Of a stretch of DNA of 34,603 bases, positions 7,890-15,792 are shown piece by piece; within the stretch, counting starts at the first letter, position 1, and every line of letters begins with the position of its first letter. The DNA is from Achromobacter sp. Lineage in GTDB: Bacteria > Pseudomonadota > Gammaproteobacteria > Burkholderiales > Burkholderiaceae_B. Position numbers and translations under genes: made by a program. Below the pieces are notes generated by a model. That model did not search any database. It saw only the letters and a list, made by a program, of their open reading frames with translations, and had not been told where the DNA came from. Location of the stretch: positions 25,486 to 60,088 of the forward strand of contig DMTA01000243.1 of assembly GCA_003454835.1 (NCBI GenBank). Reading direction: 5' to 3'.

Positions 7890-8141
7890 CAGGGTTTTCC
7901 TGGGGAACGTCGGGACGTGCGCATGATCCGGGCCTTATTTTTAACTACAAGCAACGTGTTAGGTTTATCGTTCACGTTATTGATTTATAAGGCATATTCA
8001 AACAGCCTTCAGGTCAAACTTAAAGTGGTTTCTTAAAAGTGAATTATCAAGATTTTCTCGCCACAGCATCGCCTTGCTCACGGCAAATAAATTCAACCCC
8101 GCCGCCAGACCCCGCTGCTATCCTGTTTTTTCCCGCGCTCA

Positions 8142-8163
8142 CGCCTGCGTTGTCGTGCAGGCG
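8142..8163 (+). other. Leader hairpin before the DUF6152 gene
   Basis: CGCCTGC at 8142-8148 and GCAGGCG at 8157-8163 form a perfect 7-bp stem with an 8-base loop. It ends about 20 bases before the ribosome-binding site and has no T-run. It may affect mRNA stability or translation. Confidence 0.4.
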
Positions 8164-8196
8164 GGCGGCCTGCCACCGCACTTCAGGAGCATCGAC

Positions 8197-8598
8197 ATGA
8201 AGCGTTCCCAACTGAAGCTTTCCCAACGCGCGTTGATCGCCGCATTGGCGCTGTCCGCCTTCGGCGGCATCGTCCCTGCAGCCATGGCGCACCACGGCTG
8301 GTCGTGGGCCGAATCCGAACAGATGACGTTGCAGGGCACGATCGAGCAGGTGCAGATCGCACCGCCGCATCCGACGCTGAAGGTGCGGGCCAAGGATGGC
8401 GTGTGGACGGTCGAACTGGGCAATCCCAGTCAAACAAAAGAAGCCGGGTTCGTGGAAGGATCCGCCAAGCCCGGCGATGCGATCACTGCCGTCGGCAACC
8501 GCGACCAGGACGCCGCTGCCAAGCGCATGAAGGCGGTGCAGGTGACGGTGGGCGGCAAAACCTACGACATCTACCCAAGCCGCATCAAGAAACCTTGA
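8197..8598 (+). CDS. DUF6152-like exported protein with His-His mature N-terminus
   Basis: This 133-residue protein starts at the ATG at 8197, after a good CAGGAG at 8184-8189; the frame is open further upstream but without a usable start signal. It has a Sec signal peptide whose best cleavage is AMA (29-31), leaving HHGWSWAESE as the mature N-terminus. A single beta-domain follows, with QGTIEQVQIAPPHP (46-59) and VELGNPS (72-78), the pattern I associate with DUF6152 (AHHSF..., GTV..., NPH..., E-GSPN). No function is established for that family as far as I know. The conserved N-terminal histidine plus His58 invite comparison with copper-binding histidine-brace proteins, an inference only. The membrane gene 13 bases downstream is its likely partner. 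Confidence 0.78.
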   Translation: MKRSQLKLSQRALIAALALSAFGGIVPAAMAHHGWSWAESEQMTLQGTIEQVQIAPPHPTLKVRAKDGVWTVELGNPSQTKEAGFVEGSAKPGDAITAVGNRDQDAAAKRMKAVQVTVGGKTYDIYPSRIKKP

Positions 8599-8611
8599 GT
8601 GCCCGCGCCGG

Positions 8612-9097
8612 ATGCCTGAACTGCTGCGGCTCGCCCTCGAACAGCTTCAATCCGTGCCGCCGGCGCTGTGGCTGCGCCGGTCTGGCGTTCTCTATCTGCT
8701 GGTCAATGCCGCGCATATTGGCGCCATCGGTTTGCTGATCGGATCGATCGTGCCGTTGGATCTGCGTTTGCTTGGCATCTTGAAGCCGACGTCGCTGGCC
8801 GTCCTGGCGCCGATGCTGGCGCGCACCGCCGCGACGGGCCTCGGGTTGGCTGTGCTCACGGGCGTCTTGCTGTTTTCGGTGCGTCCGTTGGAGTACCTGG
8901 AAAATCCTGCGTTCCTTGTGAAGATGGCGCTGCTCACAGCGGGTGCGGTCAATGCCTGGCTGGTGCACCGGGGCCGCGCGTGGGCCGGCGTCGAGAACGG
9001 AGTCCGTCCGGCCGGCGTGCTTCGCGCGCAGGCGGCCGCATCACTGGGGATCTGGCTGGGCTGCCTGGTGGCGGGACGCTGGATAGGATTTCTGTAG
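8612..9097 (+). CDS. Small four-helix integral membrane protein (DUF6644/DUF2214-like)
   Basis: A 161-residue hydrophobic protein with about four membrane helices at residues 26-50, 58-88, 99-118 and 140-160. The first helix carries an intramembrane histidine in LLVNAAHIGAIGLLIG, followed by PLDLRLLG. The histidine in a small four-helix protein could be a heme or metal ligand, but I cannot show it. It resembles small conserved membrane families such as DUF6644 or DUF2214; I am not certain which. It begins 13 bases after the DUF6152-like gene, so the two are an operon, and converges on the next gene with an 8-base gap. Confidence 0.7.
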   Translation: MPELLRLALEQLQSVPPALWLRRSGVLYLLVNAAHIGAIGLLIGSIVPLDLRLLGILKPTSLAVLAPMLARTAATGLGLAVLTGVLLFSVRPLEYLENPAFLVKMALLTAGAVNAWLVHRGRAWAGVENGVRPAGVLRAQAAASLGIWLGCLVAGRWIGFL

Positions 9098-9105
9098 CAA
9101 ACGTC

Positions 9106-10041
9106 TCAGCAGTACGCAACGCCCTGCGCGTTCACGTACAGCGCGAACAGGCATTGCCCGGTCACCATGAACAGCCGGTTGCGGCGCGCGCCGCCAAAGC
9201 ACAGGTTGGCGCAGCGGTCGGGCAGGGCGATGCGGCCGATGGCGGTGGCGTCGGGCGCGAAGACCATCACGCCGCTTGATTCCGGCCCCGGTCCCCAGCC
9301 GGCCCAAAGGTTGCCGTCGGTATCGCATCGGATGCCGTCCGGGATCGCGCCGACGCTTGCCTCGACAAACGTGCGCCCTTCGTCCAACTTGCCGTCATCT
9401 CCAACGCCGTAAACCAGGATGCGGTTTGGCGAAGATCCGTTATCGACGACATACAACAACCGTTCGTCCGGCGAAAAACACAGGCCATTGGGATTGTGGA
9501 TGCCCCGAACCACGACCTGCAGCTGCCCGGCGTCGGCGTCCAGCCGATAGACGTGCGTCGGGAGTTCCGGATCGGCCTTGAAGCCTTCGTAGTTGCTCAG
9601 AATGCCGAACAACGGGTCGGAGAACCAGATTGATCCATCCCGCCGCACCACCACGTCATTCGGCGCATTCAGGCGCCTTCCCTCGAACCGGTCGGCCAGC
9701 ACCGTCACTGTGCCGTCGTACTCGGTTCGCACCACGCGCCGCTCGCCATGTTCGCAACTGACGAGCCGGCCCTGGCGGTCACGCGTGTTGCCGTTCGCGT
9801 AACCGGAAGGCTGGCGGTGCACCGATACCGCACCCGTTTCCTCGTCCCATCGCAAAAGGCGATTGTTGGGAATGTCGCTCCAGATGAGGCACCGGCAGTC
9901 TCCGAACCACACCGGACCTTCGCCATACCGGACGCCCGTGGCCAGCCGTTCGACGCTGGCGTTCGTGAGCCGGATCTTGAGGAATCGGTGATCGAGCACC
10001 TCGATGGCCGGATCGGGATAGCGTTCGCTGGGTTCCCACAT
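9106..10041 (-). CDS. SMP-30/gluconolactonase/LRE family protein
   Basis: This 311-residue six-bladed beta-propeller enzyme would hydrolyse a sugar lactone or related ester in the cytoplasm. The metal-site motifs of the family are visible: Glu41 in YGEGPVWFGD, Asn in RRLNAPNDVVV and the Asp loop in GAIPDGIRCDTDGNLW, together with HNPNGLCFSPDE. The start is the ATG at 10041, which has a perfect AGGAGGT seven bases upstream; a longer frame to 10167 exists but runs through a tandem repeat. There is no signal peptide. It stands alone, convergent with the membrane gene on its 3' side. The substrate cannot be read from the sequence. Confidence 0.88.
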   Translation of the reverse strand: MWEPSERYPDPAIEVLDHRFLKIRLTNASVERLATGVRYGEGPVWFGDCRCLIWSDIPNNRLLRWDEETGAVSVHRQPSGYANGNTRDRQGRLVSCEHGERRVVRTEYDGTVTVLADRFEGRRLNAPNDVVVRRDGSIWFSDPLFGILSNYEGFKADPELPTHVYRLDADAGQLQVVVRGIHNPNGLCFSPDERLLYVVDNGSSPNRILVYGVGDDGKLDEGRTFVEASVGAIPDGIRCDTDGNLWAGWGPGPESSGVMVFAPDATAIGRIALPDRCANLCFGGARRNRLFMVTGQCLFALYVNAQGVAYC

Positions 10042-10056
10042 GGGACCTCCTGTAGC

Positions 10057-10086
10057 CAGGTGGCAAGCTGGCAGGTGGCAAGCTGG
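10057..10086. repeat. Two perfect tandem copies of a 15-bp unit
   Basis: CAGGTGGCAAGCTGG occurs at 10057-10071 and again at 10072-10086 with no change. The array lies directly upstream of the ribosome-binding site of the SMP-30 gene and could vary in copy number by slippage. Confidence 0.9.
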
Positions 10087-10210
10087 CCGGCGACAAGCAT
10101 GCCGGGATGGAATTGCCGCGTCCATCCGCCTGTAGCAGCAAGCCGCCTGCCTGGCTGTGTCGCACATGCGCGCGGCTCGCCTGAATCAGGCGAACCACAG
10201 CGTGGCGGCG

Positions 10211-11872
10211 TCAGTTCCCGGTGGGCAATGAAAGCTTGAATCCGTCCTTCGCCAGACTTTCGCGGATGTACTGGAACCGCTCGTAGCCGGACAGGGTCAG
10301 CGGTCCGTCATAACCTTCGCTTTGCATTTTGCGGGGCGGGTAGTCGATATACGTCTTCATCAGCGGGGCGACGGCGTCGTTGATCATCACCATTGTCCAG
10401 GTGCGCTCCGTGACGTTGCTCATGAAGATGTCGTAACGCTCCTGCGGGTCGGCCCACAGGTCAAACACCTGAGGGACCGTCGCAACGTAGGACTCAGCGC
10501 CTTTCCAACCCAGATTCGTGTCCACGGCGAGCCCGCCGGTCACTGCGCCATCGTCGCCGCGCAGGTTGAACACCGCCTTGTAGTTGGCGACGCGCACCGC
10601 GCCCGGTGACAGTTCGTTCTCGGTGAAGTAGAACCACGACTTGCGGTCGCACTTGCCGGTGCCAAAGAGGACGGGCGACATGTCATAGCTGTCGAAGATG
10701 ATCGGCTTGTCTTCGCGGTCGTTTGTCGGCAGCTTGACGCCCGCCACGGCCGCAAACGTCGCCATCAGATCCAGGCCGCCCACCAGGCTGTGATCCTTGG
10801 CGCCCGCTGCGATCTTGCCGGGCATCCACGCGATGGCAGGAACCCGGTTGCCGCCTTCGCGCACCGTGCCTTTGGTGCCGCGCAGGGGCGTGTAGCCCGC
10901 ATCGGGATAGACGTCCTGCCAGGCGCCATTGTCCGTCGTGTAGAAGACCAGCGTGTTCTTATCCAGGCCCAGTTCGCGGATTTTGTCCATGATGCGGCCG
11001 ATGCGAGCGTCCAGTTCCACGACCGAGTCGGCGTACTTGCTCTTGGACATCGACTTATGGATGTAGTCGGGATCCGGCATGTTGGGCTGGTGCACCTTCA
11101 TGAAATTGATGCTCATGAAGAATGGCTGCTCGGACTTGGCGTTGCGGTCCAGATAGTCCAGCGACGCCTTTTCGACGTAACGGTCAAAGAACGGAATCCC
11201 GACAATGCCTTCACGTCCGTTGATCATCGGGGTGTCGACGTATTGGCCGTTGATCTTGAATTCTTCGCGCGGCTTTTCGCCGGCATTGCCGGACAACGCG
11301 CCCTTGGTGACGCGCTGGAACATCTCGCGCACGTCGGCGGGCATGTCGGGGAACCACGTGGGATCCGCGTAGGTGTAGGCGTTCAGGTGATAGAGGCCCG
11401 CGTACTTCATCTCGTCGTAACCCTGGGCATTGGGCAGGGCGTAGTCTGCTTCGCCCAAGTGCCATTTCCCCGTGAAGAACGTCTTGTATCCGGCGGTCTT
11501 CAGGACAGAACCGAGCGTCCATTCAGCCGCCGGCAGGCCGCCGCCCTGGCCCTGGAAGGCCACCGTGGTCATGCCGCTGCGGTTGGGGATGCGGCCGGTC
11601 TGCATGGCGGCGCGGCCGGGGGTGCAGCTGGGTTGCGCGTAGAACGAGAAGAAGGTCATGCCTTCGGAAGAGAGCCGGTCGATGTTGGGCGTTGGCATGC
11701 CGCGGCCGATGCCGCCGCCATACGGACCGAGATCGCCGAGGCCGGTGTCGTCGGAGACAAGCAGGATGATGTTGGGTTTGCGCTGGTCCTGCGCGGAAGC
11801 GGGGGCACAGATTGCCGCTCCCGCCAGGAAAAGTGCTGCGGCACCGCAAGTGAGCGTTCGTTTGGTCGCCAT
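10211..11872 (-). CDS. Type I arylsulfatase, periplasmic
   Basis: This 553-residue enzyme would hydrolyse sulfate esters in the periplasm using a formylglycine. It has a Sec signal (cleavage near APASAQ, 24-28). The sulfatase motif CTPGR follows, with Cys83 as the residue oxidised to formylglycine; this fits the CxPxR rule with Gly in place of the usual Ser. Other active-site parts are Asp41-Asp42 (LLVSDDTGLG), TGKWHLGE with Lys136 and His138, His261 (MKVHQPN), Asp314-Asn315 (TTDNGAW) and Lys335. I start at the ATG at 11872 because GGAG sits 6 bases before it; a TTG at 11878 is also in frame. The matching formylglycine-generating enzyme lies 2.7 kb away. The natural substrate is unknown. Confidence 0.92.
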   Translation of the reverse strand: MATKRTLTCGAAALFLAGAAICAPASAQDQRKPNIILLVSDDTGLGDLGPYGGGIGRGMPTPNIDRLSSEGMTFFSFYAQPSCTPGRAAMQTGRIPNRSGMTTVAFQGQGGGLPAAEWTLGSVLKTAGYKTFFTGKWHLGEADYALPNAQGYDEMKYAGLYHLNAYTYADPTWFPDMPADVREMFQRVTKGALSGNAGEKPREEFKINGQYVDTPMINGREGIVGIPFFDRYVEKASLDYLDRNAKSEQPFFMSINFMKVHQPNMPDPDYIHKSMSKSKYADSVVELDARIGRIMDKIRELGLDKNTLVFYTTDNGAWQDVYPDAGYTPLRGTKGTVREGGNRVPAIAWMPGKIAAGAKDHSLVGGLDLMATFAAVAGVKLPTNDREDKPIIFDSYDMSPVLFGTGKCDRKSWFYFTENELSPGAVRVANYKAVFNLRGDDGAVTGGLAVDTNLGWKGAESYVATVPQVFDLWADPQERYDIFMSNVTERTWTMVMINDAVAPLMKTYIDYPPRKMQSEGYDGPLTLSGYERFQYIRESLAKDGFKLSLPTGN

Positions 11873-11874
11873 TT

Positions 11875-12048
11875 TCAACTCCGTGATGTGAGAGTGAAAT
11901 CAACCGCACGAAGCTGCAAACCGTGCGGTTCACATTGGCCTACGTACTTGGGGGTGTTCAATCCGGGACGCGCAGTCCTGGACGCGTAGTCCGGGACTTG
12001 CCGTCCGGCATGCATCGTCCGCGGGATTTGAACTGCAATAATTTTCAT
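11875..12048 (-). CDS. Possible small leader ORF ahead of the arylsulfatase
   Basis: A 57-codon frame starts MKIIAVQIPR, with an AGGAAAG just before the ATG and A/T-rich first codons as in real genes. Its TGA ends two bases before the arylsulfatase ATG (TGAAAATG), an arrangement suited to translational coupling. Against it, the rest of the peptide is low quality, crosses the 14-bp repeats and the 9-bp dyad, and resembles no family I know. It may be a regulatory leader peptide or chance. Confidence 0.25.
   Translation of the reverse strand: MKIIAVQIPRTMHAGRQVPDYASRTARPGLNTPKYVGQCEPHGLQLRAVDFTLTSRS
11902..11930 (-). promoter_or_regulatory. 9-bp inverted repeat in the arylsulfatase leader
   Basis: AACCGCACG (11902-11910) and CGTGCGGTT (11922-11930) pair perfectly across 11 bases, starting 30 bases upstream of the arylsulfatase ATG. 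It could be an operator or an mRNA hairpin; no T-run follows on the minus strand. Confidence 0.5.
11965..12006. repeat. Three tandem 14-bp units with GGAC-N5-GTCC dyads
   Basis: The units GGGACGCGCAGTCC, TGGACGCGTAGTCC and GGGACTTGCCGTCC follow one another without gaps. Every unit contains the same short dyad GGAC-N5-GTCC while the centre varies, so the symmetry is kept better than the spacer. It lies in the gap between the divergent arylsulfatase and DUF4239-like genes and looks like an iterated protein-binding site. Confidence 0.7.
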
Positions 12049-12254
12049 CTTCCTTTCCTGCCTGTCAACGAGATTCTGCGATGCGCTTGCATTCATGCGC
12101 CGCATTGGTCAACACGGACCAGCGCGGCTGTATCACGCGTTGGCTGCGCTTGCGCGATTGCCAGCCTGCGCGCGTTGCTCTTATTGTTGATGTGTTCCGG
12201 ACGCGCAGCGCACCGCTCGCACGTTCCTCCGGTAACCGCATACGCGAGGTTCCC

Positions 12255-13058
12255 ATGGACTACTCGTTTCTCCTGGCAGGCTTGGCGGCGGCGTTCTTTG
12301 TGGCGCTATTTGGCGCCATCGCATTGGGCAAGCGATTGGGCAGAAAGCTTGAGGAGAACGGCGGGGCAGGGGTGGCGGCGATCGAGGCATCGGTGTTTGC
12401 GCTGCTGGGGCTGCTGGTCGCGTTTACGTTCTCGGGCGCCGCGCAGCGTATGTCGGACCGGCGCGATCTCTTGATCCAGGAGGTCAACGCCATCGGCACG
12501 GCATGGCTGCGGGTCGATCTGCTGCCTCCCGCTGCGCAGCCGGCGCTGCGGGCGCAATTTCGCCACTACGTCGATCAACGGATTCTTTATGAACGCCATG
12601 TCGCCGATTTGGATGCGCGGACGGGGATTGCAGCCAAGGCCAGCGCGCTGCAAATGGACATCTGGCAGGCCTCCGTCGGGGCGGCGCGGGACAATGTTGC
12701 GCCGCCGCTGGCGGCTTCGTACGTGCAGGCGGTGAATGACATGTTCGATGCGGCGACCGCGCTTGTCGCCGCCCAGAAGGTGCATCCGCCCATGGCGGCC
12801 TACGTTTTTCTGGGATTTCTTGCGCTGATCTGCGCCGGGCTGGTGGGCGTCAAGCTGGCTGCAACGCAACGGGGGACGCTACTGCACGAGTTGATCTACG
12901 CGCTGGTGATGACCGCAGCGCTGTACATCATCATCGACTTTGAATTTCCCCGAATCGGCACAATACGCATCGACCAGAGCGACGCGTTGCTGGTGTCGCA
13001 ACGCCAGGCCATGGTTGATCCCGCCGTCGTCCCGCCCGTGACGCCGCGGCTGCCGTAA
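12255..13058 (+). CDS. DUF4239/bestrophin-like membrane protein
   Basis: This 267-residue protein has hydrophobic helices at about 5-25, 42-62, 187-205 and 218-238, with a long soluble section between the second and third. The second helix and its flank, AIEASVFALLGLLVAFTFSG followed by RRDLLIQEVNAIGTAWLR, match what I recall of the DUF4239 family, which is distantly likened to bestrophin channels. No activity is established. The ATG at 12255 follows GAGG at a normal distance; the frame continues upstream to 12081 but that part has no membrane-protein character and no start signal. It leads the plus-strand row of the sulfatase locus, 127 bases before the TPR gene. Confidence 0.78.
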   Translation: MDYSFLLAGLAAAFFVALFGAIALGKRLGRKLEENGGAGVAAIEASVFALLGLLVAFTFSGAAQRMSDRRDLLIQEVNAIGTAWLRVDLLPPAAQPALRAQFRHYVDQRILYERHVADLDARTGIAAKASALQMDIWQASVGAARDNVAPPLAASYVQAVNDMFDAATALVAAQKVHPPMAAYVFLGFLALICAGLVGVKLAATQRGTLLHELIYALVMTAALYIIIDFEFPRIGTIRIDQSDALLVSQRQAMVDPAVVPPVTPRLP

Positions 13059-13185
13059 GCGCAGGCGTATGCCCATACCCGCGAATCCGGTGCAGTCGCA
13101 CTAGCGCAGTTGCGTTTTGCCGGCACACGGCATCCGTGCTTATATTTCCGAAGCCCGTCGCGGGCCGGCCCTTTGGGAGATCACC

Positions 13186-14508
13186 ATGGCGCTGAGCGAT
13201 GTGCGGGGCAATCCCGTTTCCAGCGATGAACCGGCGTCGATGGCCGCTTACGAACAGGCGCAAAGCTTGTTCCACGGCTATTACGGCGATCCCTTGGGCA
13301 TCATCGACGGGGCGCTTTCCGAAGACCCCGTCTTCGTCATGGGCCACCTGCTGCGCGCAGGCATGATGATCACCGCCAGCGACAAGTGCGTCGAACCGCT
13401 GCTACGCGAAAGCGTGGAGGCCGCCGAAGCGCTCGTCGATATCGCCAATGATCGCGAACGTCGTCATACGGCGGCGGCGCGCGCCTGGCTCGATGGGAAT
13501 TTCTCTACCGCGTTGCGGCGCTATGCCGACATCCTTGCCGATTACCCCCACGACACGCTGGCGCTGCAGGTGGGCCACATCGGCGACTTCCTGCTTGGCC
13601 GCTCGGCGATGTTGCGCGACCGCGTGGCCGGCATTCTGCCCGCGTGGAACTGCAAGATGCCCGACTACGGTTACGTGCTGGGCATGCACGCCTTCGGGCT
13701 GGAAGAGACCAATCTCTATGCCGCAGCGGAAGCTCAGGGCCGCCGCGCGCTGGACCTGAATCCGCGCGACCCGTGGGCCGTGCACGCGGTGGCTCATGTG
13801 CTGGAAATGCAGGGCAGGGTGGACGAGGGCATTGCCTGGCTCAATGGCCGGCGCGACGACTGGTCCAGCGACAACATGCTGTCCATCCACAACTGGTGGC
13901 ACCTGGCCCTGTTTTACCTGGACCGCGAGGACATGGCCGAAGTGCTTGCCCTGTACGACGACCGGCTGCGTGAAACGTCCACGGGGCAGGTGCTTGACCT
14001 GATCGACGCGTCGGCGATGCTGTGGCGCCTGTTGCTGCGCGGCGTCGATGTCGGATGGCGGTGGCGGCAGCTTGCCGAAGTCTGGCAGGCACGCGGCGGC
14101 ACGGGCTACTACGCCTTCAACGATGTACACGCGTTGATGGCCTACCTGGGCGCCGGCGACGGGGCGGCGGCGCAGTCGCTGATCGAATCCATGGAAGCCG
14201 CCGCGCAGGGCGCCGGCACCAACGCCATGATGACGCGCGACGTGGGACTGCCGGTGGCGCACGCGCTGGTGGCGTTCACGCGCGAAGACTACGCGTTGGC
14301 CGCGAATCTGTTGCGCGACGTGCGCCTGATTGCGCACCGGTTCGGCGGCAGCCACGCTCAGCGTGACGTGCTGGCGCTGACGCTGGTCGAGGCGGCGCTG
14401 CGTGATGGCGCGCGGTCGCTCGCAAAGGTGCTGACCGCCGAACGCATGAGTCTCAAGCCGAACAGCGAGGGCAACCGCAAGCTGGCCTCGCGGGCTGCGG
14501 CGCTATAA
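13186..14508 (+). CDS. TTC38-like tetratricopeptide repeat protein
   Basis: A 440-residue soluble protein made of helical repeats. The central DPWAVHAVAHVLEMQGR segment (about 191-207) is the hallmark of TTC38-like proteins, conserved from bacteria to animals with no known reaction. Paired helices appear around residues 85-130 and 170-290. There is no signal peptide. The ATG at 13186 has GGAG at the right spacing. It sits between the membrane gene and the formylglycine-generating enzyme gene (55 bases before it), so it may be cotranscribed with the sulfatase maturation genes; any role there is a guess. Confidence 0.85.
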   Translation: MALSDVRGNPVSSDEPASMAAYEQAQSLFHGYYGDPLGIIDGALSEDPVFVMGHLLRAGMMITASDKCVEPLLRESVEAAEALVDIANDRERRHTAAARAWLDGNFSTALRRYADILADYPHDTLALQVGHIGDFLLGRSAMLRDRVAGILPAWNCKMPDYGYVLGMHAFGLEETNLYAAAEAQGRRALDLNPRDPWAVHAVAHVLEMQGRVDEGIAWLNGRRDDWSSDNMLSIHNWWHLALFYLDREDMAEVLALYDDRLRETSTGQVLDLIDASAMLWRLLLRGVDVGWRWRQLAEVWQARGGTGYYAFNDVHALMAYLGAGDGAAAQSLIESMEAAAQGAGTNAMMTRDVGLPVAHALVAFTREDYALAANLLRDVRLIAHRFGGSHAQRDVLALTLVEAALRDGARSLAKVLTAERMSLKPNSEGNRKLASRAAAL

Positions 14509-14563
14509 CGGCAGCGAAAGCTACGCCTGCATTGCGAAAGGATTCTCTTGAAGGAGAACGCGC

Positions 14564-15706
14564 ATGAAAAAGCACGCGAAGATCGGGTTGGCGTTGGTGG
14601 CCATACTGGGCGCGACGGGCGCGATCGGCGCGTATGTCGTGGTCTCCACGCCGCCGGCCGGGCCGCCCGTCGTCACGCTGGGAGACGGCAAACAGGGCCC
14701 AGCAGCAATGGCCTGGATACCCGGCAACGAATTTCTGATGGGCAACGACCACCAGATGTCGCAACCGAACGAGCGCCCGGCGCACAAGGTGCGCGTCAGC
14801 GGGTTCTGGATGGACGTGCACGACGTCACCAACGCGCAGTTCCAACGTTTTGTCGAGGCGACCGGCTACGTGACGACCGCCGAGCAGAAGCCGCGCTGGG
14901 AAGATCTGCGCGTGCAGCTTCCGGCTGGCACGCCGCGTCCCGATGACGGCGCCTTGCAGGCGGGCGCCATGGTGTTCACTGGGACCGAGACCGAGGTGTC
15001 GTTGCGCGACTATACCCGCTGGTGGCGCTTTATTCCGGGCGCAAACTGGCGCCATCCCGAGGGGCCGGACAGCAATATCGACGGCAAGGACGATCACCCG
15101 GTCGTGCAGGTCTCTTACGAGGACGCGCAAGCCTACGCCAAGTGGGCGGGCAAGCGGCTGCCGACGGAGGCCGAGTGGGAGTTCGCCGCCCGGGGCGGCC
15201 TGGAGCAAGCCACCTATACGTGGGGCAACGAGCTGCTTCCGCAGGGCAAGGCGATGGCCAACATCTGGGACACCCGGCAGCCCCAGCCGTTTCCCGTCGT
15301 CAGGGATGAAAAGGTGCAGGTCGGCACCACGCCGGTGGGCAGCTTCGCCCCCAACGGCTATGGCTTGTACGACATGGCGGGGAACGTCTGGCAATGGACG
15401 TCGGACTGGTATCGCGCGGATGCCTTCAAGTTTCAGGCGCAGTACCGCCAGCCGCCGCAGGATCCGGCCGGACCCGCCGACAGCTTTGATCCCGCCGACG
15501 GCGGCACGCCCGTGTCGGCGCCCAAGCGCGTGACCCGCGGCGGATCCTTTCTTTGCAGCGACACGTATTGCATCAGCTACCGCGCCAGCGCGCGGCGCGG
15601 CACGGATCCGCTCAACCCCATGTCGCATATCGGTTTTCGTACCGTCATGACACCGCAGCAGTGGAAGGCGGCGCAGGCGTCTCAAGGCAGCGTCGCCAGC
15701 CGTTGA
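14564..15706 (+). CDS. Formylglycine-generating enzyme (SUMF1/FGE family), membrane-anchored or exported
   Basis: FGE oxidises the cysteine of CxPxR in type I sulfatases to formylglycine, using oxygen and copper. This 380-residue protein has an N-terminal signal or anchor helix (residues 7-28) and an FGE-sulfatase domain from about 46 to 365. Landmarks are IPGNEFLMGND, WMDVHDVTNAQFQRFVEATGY, KRLPTEAEWEFAARGG, YGLYDMAGNVWQWTSDWY and GFRT. Both active-site cysteines are present, Cys331 and Cys336 in GGSFLCSDTYC, matching the Cys-x4-Cys of true FGEs, which many family members lack. The ATG has AAGGAG 9 bases upstream. Its evident client is the arylsulfatase at 10211-11872. The export helix is unusual, since bacterial sulfatases are generally matured before export. 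Confidence 0.92.
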   Translation: MKKHAKIGLALVAILGATGAIGAYVVVSTPPAGPPVVTLGDGKQGPAAMAWIPGNEFLMGNDHQMSQPNERPAHKVRVSGFWMDVHDVTNAQFQRFVEATGYVTTAEQKPRWEDLRVQLPAGTPRPDDGALQAGAMVFTGTETEVSLRDYTRWWRFIPGANWRHPEGPDSNIDGKDDHPVVQVSYEDAQAYAKWAGKRLPTEAEWEFAARGGLEQATYTWGNELLPQGKAMANIWDTRQPQPFPVVRDEKVQVGTTPVGSFAPNGYGLYDMAGNVWQWTSDWYRADAFKFQAQYRQPPQDPAGPADSFDPADGGTPVSAPKRVTRGGSFLCSDTYCISYRASARRGTDPLNPMSHIGFRTVMTPQQWKAAQASQGSVASR

Positions 15707-15792
15707 CGCCTGTTCGCCGTGCAGGAAACGGGCAGGGGAAATCGTTCAAAAGGGTGTCGCCACCGCGCCATGCGCGCGCTCGGGAGATCGTC

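Larger units (their letters stand above)
7672..8196. other. Long intergenic region between divergent permease and DUF6152 genes
   Basis: I find no convincing gene here. One open frame at 7775-7990 has no family resemblance, no ribosome-binding site and poor codon use. The stretch 7930-8060 is much richer in A+T than its surroundings and probably holds promoters for one or both divergent genes, although no good -35/-10 pair stands out. Two dyads and a leader hairpin are listed separately. Confidence 0.5.

Noticed and set aside
7775..7990. 71-codon frame in the permease-DUF6152 gap
   Set aside because: No ribosome-binding site, no known family, crosses both dyads and runs into A+T-rich DNA.
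10790..11989. 399-codon plus-strand frame opposite the arylsulfatase
   Set aside because: The opposite strand encodes a sulfatase with all active-site residues; this frame shows no domain or start signal.
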